Assembly: GCA_035506295.1 (NCBI GenBank)
Contig: DATJPR010000287.1
Coordinates: forward strand, 1 to 12,522
Length of the DNA stretch: 12,522 bases
Source: DATJPR01 sp035506295
GTDB lineage: Bacteria > Bacteroidota > Ignavibacteria > UBA10030 > UBA6906
Reading direction: 5' to 3'
The notes below the pieces were generated by a model. It was given only the letters and a program-made list of their open reading frames with translations. It was not told where the DNA came from and did not search any database. A program made the translations under genes and the position numbers. Shown here in pieces: positions 7,151-12,522 of the stretch. Every line of letters begins with the position of its first letter. Within the stretch, counting starts at the first letter, position 1.

Positions 7151-8679
7151 GTCCGACCATCGGCTTGTAGAAGACGATCCGCCTCCGGCGGTCCCCAGCT
7201 CCCCGCTTCGTAGGGATACACCCGTGCCAGAGGGTTCGTTCGCCAACCATCGAGAATGGGATTCACGAACGTCCACGCCGTATCAACGCTGTCACCGCGC
7301 GCATACAACGTCTGATCGCCAAGGACCGCATCGAGAAGGAGCCTCGTGTACGCTTCGACAAGTTGTCCGCCGTACGCTTCCCCGTAGCTGAAATCCATCG
7401 AGACCGGATGGAGGTTCATCGAAGACCCGGGAGACTTCGAGATGAACCGCAGCGAGATCCCTTCATCGGGTTGAATGCGGATGGCGATGCCGTTCTTCGC
7501 CATCTTCGGATCGAGCCCCGAGAAGAGCTGGTGTGGTGTTTGCCGGAAATGCACGACAACTTCCGTCATCCGGACCGGCAGTCGTTTTCCCGTGCGAATA
7601 TAGAACGGGACTCCGGCCCATCGCCAGTTCTCCACATCGACGCGCAACGCGACGTACGTCTCGGTTTCGCTGGCCGGATTGACGCCCTTCTCCGAGCGGT
7701 ATCCGGGAGCCTCGGCATCGCCGATCTTCCCCTTGCCATACTGCCCGCGTACGGTATACCGCGCAACGTCCGATGCAGCGATGAGACGCAACGAGTGGAA
7801 CACCTTCTGCTTCTCGTCTCTCACCTGGCGCGCATCGAACAGGGCAGGCGGTTCCATCGCCGTCAGGGCGAGGACCTGCAGCAGGTGGTTCTGCACCATA
7901 TCGCGCAACGCTCCCGCCTCCTCGTAGTACGCGCCGCGGTTTTCGACGCCAACGGTCTCCGCTGCCGTGATCTGCACATTGTCGATGTAGTTGCGATTCC
8001 AGATCGGTTCGAAAATGCCGTTCGCGAACCGGAACACCAGCAGGTTCTGAACGGTCTCTTTGCCCAGGTAGTGGTCGATCCTGTAGACCTGGTCTTCGGT
8101 GAAGACCGAGAGGATCGTTGCGTTCAGGTGCCGCGCGGATGCGAGGTCGACCCCGAACGGCTTCTCGATGATGATCCGGACCCAGCTTTGCGACGAGCGC
8201 GGAGCATACAGCCCGGCGGCATCAATGTTTCTGATGATGGGTTCATAGAGACTGGGAGGAGTGGCAAGATAGAAGAGGATGTTGCCGCTGGACCGGTGGT
8301 CGGAGTCGATTGCCAGGAGCTCCGACTTGATGCGCTGGATGCTCGCCGGGTCTCCGGGGTCCGCGGTGATGTAGTGGAGACGGGGAGCGAATTCACGCCA
8401 CGCGGCGTCGTCCCCGGGAGCGATGCGGCCGAATTCGTGAAGCGCATGGTGGAGATGCTCGCGGAAGCTTTCGTTCGTGAACGGCGTGCGACCGACACCT
8501 GCAATCGTGAATGCCGGGGGCAGGGCTCCCGCACGCGCAAGGTCGAAGAGAGCAGGGATAAGTTTGCGCTTGCTGAGATCTCCCGACGCACCGAAAATCA
8601 CCAGCAGACAAGCTTCCGCTGTCCGCTCAATGAGAATCCGTGATTCCAGCGATTCGACCCGCGGGAGAGTAGTCATCAT
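7135..8679 (-). CDS. zwf: Glucose-6-phosphate 1-dehydrogenase
   Basis: Oxidises glucose-6-phosphate to 6-phosphogluconolactone and reduces NADP+ (or NAD+), the entry step of the oxidative pentose phosphate and Entner-Doudoroff routes, in the cytoplasm. The 514 residues match the usual length. The Rossmann nucleotide site GASGDLSKRKL is at 30-40, EKPFG at 172-176, and the substrate and catalytic motif RIDHYLGKE at 200-208, with Asp202 and His203; the second catalytic His is His265 in MVQNHLLQ. The C-terminal domain shows the expected FYIRTGKRLP. All key residues are present. The gene opens with tandem ATGATG directly after GAAAGG, so the SD sits only 0-3 bases from the start codons, unusually close. 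It begins 5 bases after the tal stop codon, and its end overlaps the mannosyltransferase start by 16 bases. Cofactor preference cannot be decided here. Confidence 0.97.
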   Translation of the reverse strand: MMTTLPRVESLESRILIERTAEACLLVIFGASGDLSKRKLIPALFDLARAGALPPAFTIAGVGRTPFTNESFREHLHHALHEFGRIAPGDDAAWREFAPRLHYITADPGDPASIQRIKSELLAIDSDHRSSGNILFYLATPPSLYEPIIRNIDAAGLYAPRSSQSWVRIIIEKPFGVDLASARHLNATILSVFTEDQVYRIDHYLGKETVQNLLVFRFANGIFEPIWNRNYIDNVQITAAETVGVENRGAYYEEAGALRDMVQNHLLQVLALTAMEPPALFDARQVRDEKQKVFHSLRLIAASDVARYTVRGQYGKGKIGDAEAPGYRSEKGVNPASETETYVALRVDVENWRWAGVPFYIRTGKRLPVRMTEVVVHFRQTPHQLFSGLDPKMAKNGIAIRIQPDEGISLRFISKSPGSSMNLHPVSMDFSYGEAYGGQLVEAYTRLLLDAVLGDQTLYARGDSVDTAWTFVNPILDGWRTNPLARVYPYEAGSWGPPEADRLLQADGRTWRTI

Positions 8680-8683
8680 CCTT

Positions 8684-9811
8684 TCACACTAAAGCCGTCG
8701 CGCGCTTCGCTTCCAGGAACCGCGAGAGCCCATCGAAGGATTTCTCGAACGCGGCGACGCCGTCCTCCTCAAGCTTCTTGGTGACCTCGCGCATGTCGAT
8801 GCCGAGGGCTTTCAGTGCCTCCAGCTGATGCTTCGCCTCGATGATTCCTTCTTCGATCGAGTTCCGCGGATCGGCATGATCCAAGATCGCCGCATAGGTC
8901 TGCGGAGGAACGGTGTTCACGGTGTTGGCGCCGATGAGCGGCTCGACATACTTGAGGTCGCCGTAGGCCGGATTCTTTGTTCCCGTGCTCCCCCAGAGGG
9001 GACGTTGCACCTGTGCGCCTTTTGCCGCAAGCGCGGCGAACCTGTCGGAAAGGAAGATCTCCTTGAACGCCTGGTACACCATCTTCGTGTTCGCAACCGC
9101 CGCCGTACCCTTCAGGGCGTCAGCCTTGGCGGGAGGAACGCTCTTCAGCATATCGTCGACCAGCGTGTCGATCCTGCTGACGAACACGCTCGCGACCGAC
9201 GAAACCCGCTCCAGCGGCTGCCCTTCGTCGGCGCGTTTCTCGAGCGCGGAGAGAAAGGCGGTCGCAACCGAGCGGTATCGCTCGACGGAGAAGATCAGCG
9301 TGATGTTGATGTTGATCCCTTCGGACAGCATTTGCTCGATTGCCGGCAGGCCTTCGATCGTCGAAGGGATCTTGACCATCAGGTTGGGCCTGTTGACGCG
9401 GTGCCAGAGATACCGGACCTCCTCGATGGTCGCCTTGGTATCGCGAGCCTTCGATGGAGATACTTCGATGCTGACAAATCCGTCGTGGCAATTCGATATG
9501 TCATACACCGGACGCAGCACATCCGCTGCCCCCCGGATGTCCTCGATCATCAGTTCCTGAATGAGCTCCGATGTGCTGAGCCCGGGAGATTTCCGCAGGA
9601 GCGCCTGTATCGACCGATCATAGTCCTGGCTCCCGGAAATCGCCTTTTCGAAGATGGTCGGGTTTGACGTGACACCGGTGAGACCTTCATCAACCTTTTT
9701 CTTCAAATCGCCCGAGGCAATCATGCCCCGGCTGATATTATCAAACCAAATGCTCTGACCAAGATCCAAAAACTCACGTACCTTTGACATGTCCCCTCCG
9801 TTGTGTTCCAT
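8684..9811 (-). CDS. tal: Transaldolase
   Basis: Transfers the dihydroxyacetone unit from sedoheptulose-7-P to glyceraldehyde-3-P in the cytoplasm, giving fructose-6-P and erythrose-4-P. The 375 residues match the long transaldolase type (about 360-380 residues, TIGR00876-like) found in actinobacteria, cyanobacteria and Bacteroidota relatives. Motifs are LGQSIWFDNISR (17-28), TGVTSNPTIFEKAI (45-58), and LMVKIPSTIEGLPAI (144-158) with the Schiff-base Lys147. KNPAYGDLKYVEPLIG lies toward the C-terminus. In several lineages this type is fused to Pgi; here it is a separate protein, with pgi in the same operon. Two starts are supported: ATG 9811 has AGGAGG 6 bases upstream (9818-9823) overlapping the rpiB stop, and ATG 9790 has GGAGG 4 bases upstream (9795-9799). 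I took 9811; the shorter form has 368 residues and starts nearer the conserved region. Confidence 0.96.
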   Translation of the reverse strand: MEHNGGDMSKVREFLDLGQSIWFDNISRGMIASGDLKKKVDEGLTGVTSNPTIFEKAISGSQDYDRSIQALLRKSPGLSTSELIQELMIEDIRGAADVLRPVYDISNCHDGFVSIEVSPSKARDTKATIEEVRYLWHRVNRPNLMVKIPSTIEGLPAIEQMLSEGININITLIFSVERYRSVATAFLSALEKRADEGQPLERVSSVASVFVSRIDTLVDDMLKSVPPAKADALKGTAAVANTKMVYQAFKEIFLSDRFAALAAKGAQVQRPLWGSTGTKNPAYGDLKYVEPLIGANTVNTVPPQTYAAILDHADPRNSIEEGIIEAKHQLEALKALGIDMREVTKKLEEDGVAAFEKSFDGLSRFLEAKRATALV

Positions 9812-9823
9812 AGTCTGCCTCCT
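9795..9823 (-). promoter_or_regulatory. Two Shine-Dalgarno sites serving alternative tal starts
   Basis: On the minus strand AGGAGG (9818-9823) lies 6 bases before ATG 9811, and GGAGGGG (9793-9799) lies about 4 bases before ATG 9790, in the same frame. The first overlaps the rpiB stop codon by one base, as expected for coupled genes. The second falls inside the seven codons that separate the two starts (MEHNGGD), which look non-conserved. Either or both starts could be used. Confidence 0.7.
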
Positions 9824-10269
9824 CAGAACTCCTCTTCCAGCTTCTTGACCTTGTTCACCCTTCGCAGGTGACGTTCTTCCCCGGAGAACTGCGCGTTGAG
9901 GAACACCCGGGCGATTTCGGCGGCCGCCTCGGGCCCGATAACGCGGGCGCCAAGACACAGAACGTTCATGTCGTCGTGCTCGACCCCCTGATGGCCGGAA
10001 TACGTGTCATGCGCAAGTCCCGCCCGAATGCCCCGTATCTTGTTCGCCGCCACAGATGCCCCGACACCGCTGCCACACACCAGAATACCCCGCTCCGCCC
10101 CTCCGCTCGTAATCACCGCACCGAGATCCCGGGCGTGATCCGGATAATCCGACGGCGTGGTGTCATGCGTCCCGAGATCAACAAGATCGTGCCCTTCGCG
10201 TTCGAGCTCCGAGATCAACCATTCTTTAAGCGGATAACCCGCGTGATCTGCTGCAATGGCGACTTTCAT
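9823..10269 (-). CDS. rpiB: Ribose-5-phosphate isomerase B
   Basis: Interconverts ribose-5-P and ribulose-5-P in the non-oxidative pentose phosphate pathway. The 148 residues are the normal length for the RpiB/LacAB family. AADHAGYPLKEWL at 6-18 supplies Asp8 and His9, and SDYPDHA (40-46) is the expected phosphate-sugar loop. VCGSGVGASVAANKIRGIRA (64-83) carries the catalytic Cys65, and EHDDMNVLCLGARVIG (97-112) has His98. All match the E. coli RpiB active site (Asp9, His10, Cys66, His99). LacA or LacB activity is the alternative in this family, but the tkt/tal/zwf context makes RpiB the clear choice. The ATG at 10269 overlaps the tkt stop as TGATG, with AAAGGGG 8 bases upstream (10278-10284). 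The open frame continues upstream into tkt without a supported start. The end abuts tal. Confidence 0.96.
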   Translation of the reverse strand: MKVAIAADHAGYPLKEWLISELEREGHDLVDLGTHDTTPSDYPDHARDLGAVITSGGAERGILVCGSGVGASVAANKIRGIRAGLAHDTYSGHQGVEHDDMNVLCLGARVIGPEAAAEIARVFLNAQFSGEERHLRRVNKVKKLEEEF

Positions 10270-12323
10270 CAGAGAATCCCCTTTGCGGCATCGACGACCG
10301 CCCTTGATGTAATTCCGAACTTCTCGTAGGCAATCGCATACGGTGCGGAGGCGCCGAACGTGCTCATGCCCACAAACGCCCCGGCGCTGCCCACATAGCG
10401 GTCCCATCCGGAACGCACGCCGGCCTCGACCGCCACGCGCGCCCGGATTTCCGGGGGCAGAATTTGGTTGCGATATTCCGCCGGCTGCTGCTCAAAGAGT
10501 TCCCATGATGGCATACTTACAACGCGTGAGGGAACTCCCTGGTTCTTGAGCTCTTCGTGCGCGGCGACGCAGAGATGCACTTCTGTTCCCGTTCCGATCA
10601 GGATGACACGCGGCTGCCCGGCGTCGAGGAGAATGTATGCGCCTTTCGCGAGCTGCGACGCGGATCCGAATTTTCCCTGGTCAAGGACGGGAACTTTCTG
10701 CCGCGAAAGAGCGAGGAGCACCGGCCCGTTCCGATGTTCGAGCGCGAACTTCCACGCCCACTGCGTCTCATAGGCGTCCGCCGGACGCAGGATAACGAGG
10801 CCGGGCATCGCCCGCAATGCGGCAAGTTGCTCCACCGGCTGGTGGGTCGGCCCGTCTTCCCCCAGTCCGATGCTGTCGTGGGTGAACACGAAGATCGTCG
10901 GATATTTCGATATCGCCGCCATGCGAATTGCCGGACGCATGTAGTCGCTGAAGGCGAAGAACGTCGCTCCATACGGAATGAGTTGTCTGCTGAGCGCAAT
11001 CCCGTTCATCGCCGCACCCATGCCGTGCTCGCGCACACCATACCGGACATATCTCCCGAGACGGTTTTGCGGCGTGAAGTCGGACACTCCTTTGAACCTC
11101 GTGTTGTTGGAAGGCGTCAGGTCAGCGGAGCCGCCAATGACCAGCGGAAGTTTCGGCATCAGGGCGTCAAGGACCTTTCCCTGGGCCTCGCGCGTAGCGA
11201 ACGATGCTGTGGGGTCGAAGGTGATTTTCGTCGACTCCCAGATGCTCTCCCAGTTCGCAGGCAGCCTGCCTTCCGCCGCCTGCGAAAATTCTGCGGCGAG
11301 ATCGGGGTGCGCCTTTGCATACGAGGTAAACAGCTGTTTCCATTCTTGCTCGCGCGCGGCGCCTTTTTCGATTTCACGCCTGTAGACCGTCAGCGCCTCT
11401 TCAGGGACGAAGAACTTCTTTTCCGGATCCCATCCGTACTGTTTCTTCGTCAGCGCGACTTCCTCATCACCGAGCGGCGAGCCGTGCGCTTCAGCAGTGT
11501 CGTGCTTGTTGGGGCTGCCGTAGCCGATGTGTGTGCGGTGGACGATGATGGAAGGCCTGCTCCGTTCGGATTTCGCCCGGGTGATCGCGTTGTCGATCGC
11601 CTGCAGATCGTTTCCATCGGTTTCGAGCGTGATAACGTTCCAGCCGTATGCCGCGAATCGTTGAGCGGCGTTTTCTGTGAAGGCGAGGGTGGTCGACCCG
11701 TCGATACTGATGTGGTTGTTGTCGTAGACGACGATAAGGTTGTCAAGCGCGAGGTGGCCGGCAAGAGAGCACGCCTCCGAGGCGATCCCTTCCATGAGAT
11801 CGCCATCTCCCGCAAAGACATAGATGCGATAATCCACGACGGGAAATCCGTCGCGATTGAAATAGGAGGAAAGGTACTTCTCTGCGATCGCCATCCCAAC
11901 GGCATTGGAGATCCCCTGACCCAGAGGGCCGGTCGTCGCTTCGACGCCGGCGGTGTGGCCGTACTCGGGATGACCGGGCGTCTTGCTTCCCCATTGACGG
12001 AAATTCTTCAGCTCGTCGAGCGAAAGATCGTACCCTGTCAGATGAAGCAGCGAATACAGCAGCATGCATCCGTGCCCGCCGGAGAGGACAAACCGGTCGC
12101 GATTGATCCAGTGCGGATTGTGCGGATTGTGCCTCAGGTGTCGGGTCCAGAGGACGTACCCTGCAGGCGCCATCCCCATCGGCATGCCGGGATGACCGGA
12201 CTTTGCCTTCTGAACGGCATCCATGGCAAGGCACCGAATGGTGTTGATGCACAGCTCGTCGATATTGGTCGTGCTTTCTTGTGTTGGAGCTCCTGATTTC
12301 ACCATTGTGTTCTGTTCCATCAT
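10269..12323 (-). CDS. tkt: Transketolase
   Basis: Thiamine diphosphate and Mg-dependent transfer of two-carbon ketol units between pentose, heptulose and tetrose phosphates. The 684 residues form a full-length, single-chain enzyme with all three domains. The PP domain has KSGHPG (41-46), GPLGQG (132-137) and the ThDP motif GDGDLMEG (172-179) running to DNN (201-203). HGSPLG (280-285) holds the substrate-site His. The Pyr domain has GGSADLTPSN (397-406) and REHGMGAAMNG with catalytic Glu432, then HDSIGLGEDGPTHQPVEQ (482-499). The C-terminal domain ends at residue 684. All known active-site residues appear intact. It opens with tandem ATGATG; the nearest SD-like sequence, AAGGA, is 13 bases upstream inside the end of pgi, so the start is weakly marked, and Met7 at 12305 is an alternative. 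It lies 7 bases after the pgi stop, and its stop overlaps rpiB by one base. Confidence 0.97.
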   Translation of the reverse strand: MMEQNTMVKSGAPTQESTTNIDELCINTIRCLAMDAVQKAKSGHPGMPMGMAPAGYVLWTRHLRHNPHNPHWINRDRFVLSGGHGCMLLYSLLHLTGYDLSLDELKNFRQWGSKTPGHPEYGHTAGVEATTGPLGQGISNAVGMAIAEKYLSSYFNRDGFPVVDYRIYVFAGDGDLMEGIASEACSLAGHLALDNLIVVYDNNHISIDGSTTLAFTENAAQRFAAYGWNVITLETDGNDLQAIDNAITRAKSERSRPSIIVHRTHIGYGSPNKHDTAEAHGSPLGDEEVALTKKQYGWDPEKKFFVPEEALTVYRREIEKGAAREQEWKQLFTSYAKAHPDLAAEFSQAAEGRLPANWESIWESTKITFDPTASFATREAQGKVLDALMPKLPLVIGGSADLTPSNNTRFKGVSDFTPQNRLGRYVRYGVREHGMGAAMNGIALSRQLIPYGATFFAFSDYMRPAIRMAAISKYPTIFVFTHDSIGLGEDGPTHQPVEQLAALRAMPGLVILRPADAYETQWAWKFALEHRNGPVLLALSRQKVPVLDQGKFGSASQLAKGAYILLDAGQPRVILIGTGTEVHLCVAAHEELKNQGVPSRVVSMPSWELFEQQPAEYRNQILPPEIRARVAVEAGVRSGWDRYVGSAGAFVGMSTFGASAPYAIAYEKFGITSRAVVDAAKGIL

Positions 12324-12330
12324 GGGTTTG

Positions 12331-12522
12331 CTATTGTCCTTTTGATTTCCACCAATTCATAAGGCCGTTGGTCGATGCGTCATGCGCAGTGACCGGTTCT
12401 GTTGTGTTCAGTTCCGGAAGAATCCGTTTCGCGAGCTGCTTCCCCAACTCCACGCCCCACTGATCGAACGAATTGACATTCCACACGATCCCCTGGGTGA
12501 AGATCTTGTGCTCGTAGAGCGC
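12331..12522 (-). CDS. pgi: Glucose-6-phosphate isomerase, C-terminal 63 residues only
   Basis: Interconverts glucose-6-P and fructose-6-P, linking glycolysis to the pentose phosphate genes downstream. Only the 3' end is in the window. Translating the minus strand from the right edge gives ALYEHKIFTQGIVWNVNSFD followed by QWGVELGKQLA, then a tail with AHDASTNGLMNWWKSKGQ and a TAG stop at 12331-12333. The first stretch is the highly conserved Pgi signature region, in which the Lys of QWGVELGKQLA corresponds to the family's conserved active-site Lys. The second matches the HD-STNGL-N-W/Y tail of long bacterial Pgi proteins of about 550 residues. It is the first visible gene of the operon; the true promoter lies beyond the window. 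Confidence 0.93.
   Translation of the reverse strand, partial: ALYEHKIFTQGIVWNVNSFDQWGVELGKQLAKRILPELNTTEPVTAHDASTNGLMNWWKSKGQ

Noticed and set aside
7363..8643. A 426-codon open frame on the plus strand opposite zwf
   Set aside because: It is antisense to a complete zwf with all catalytic motifs, and its composition (many Arg, Asp, Val) is that of a mirrored frame.
8828..9667. A 279-codon open frame on the plus strand opposite tal
   Set aside because: It is contained within tal on the other strand, and no motif or ribosome binding site supports it.
9812..9958. N-terminal extension of transaldolase upstream of ATG 9811
   Set aside because: This stretch lies inside rpiB, encodes a very basic peptide, and strong SD sites mark starts further in.
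10270..10407. N-terminal extension of RpiB upstream of ATG 10269
   Set aside because: It lies within the transketolase coding region, and RpiB homologues begin directly with the MKVAIAADHAG-type strand.
10557..12296. A 579-codon open frame on the plus strand opposite tkt
   Set aside because: It lies wholly antisense to an intact transketolase, its product is arginine-rich without a domain I recognise, and long antisense frames are common opposite G+C-rich genes.
1..12522. CRISPR array, insertion sequence, integrase or defence module
   Set aside because: I saw no regularly spaced repeats, no transposase or recombinase motifs, no terminal inverted repeats and no tRNA-like integration site; the genes are housekeeping or envelope functions.

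Overview
The window is a gene-dense, G+C-rich (by eye) piece of bacterial chromosome. The host is most likely in or near the Bacteroidota/Ignavibacteriota/Chlorobi group. The argument is the pairing of a TonB-dependent receptor carrying an N-terminal CarboxypepD_reg-like domain with a DUF4249-type lipoprotein, a combination typical of that group. Many genes are preceded by clear Shine-Dalgarno (SD) sequences (AGGAGG, AAAGGA, GAGGG). This is unlike most Bacteroidia and Flavobacteriia and points to an early-branching lineage such as Ignavibacteria or Kapabacteria. The lineage is inference; no marker gene is present.

Layout: the left edge holds the 3' part of a PaaI-type hotdog thioesterase, the only gene on the plus strand. 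It converges on a small four-helix membrane protein, with a strong hairpin between them. A 354-base region without a convincing gene follows. Next come, all on the minus strand, a DUF4249-like lipoprotein and, just upstream of it, its TonB-dependent receptor, forming a two-gene outer-membrane uptake unit of unknown substrate.

From about 4704 to the right edge, eight minus-strand genes are packed with gaps of 22 bases or less, or with overlaps. In transcription order they are pgi (3' end only), tkt, rpiB, tal, zwf, a GT-C polyprenol-dependent mannosyltransferase-like membrane protein, an AhpD-like CxxC protein, and an unrecognised six-helix membrane protein. The first five are a pentose phosphate set. 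Pgi links glucose-6-P and fructose-6-P, Zwf makes NADPH and 6-phosphogluconolactone, and RpiB, Tkt and Tal run the non-oxidative sugar rearrangements. Genes for 6-phosphogluconolactonase and 6-phosphogluconate dehydrogenase are not in the window. The three trailing genes look like co-expressed accessory functions: cell-envelope glycosylation, possible thiol/peroxide redox chemistry that could draw on reducing power, and an unknown membrane role.

I see no CRISPR array, insertion sequence, phage gene, tRNA or rRNA. Most of the window is recognisable core metabolism, and I do not find a clear undescribed system. The parts least explained are the two membrane proteins without a named family, the accessory tail of the pentose phosphate operon, and the leader of the receptor gene.
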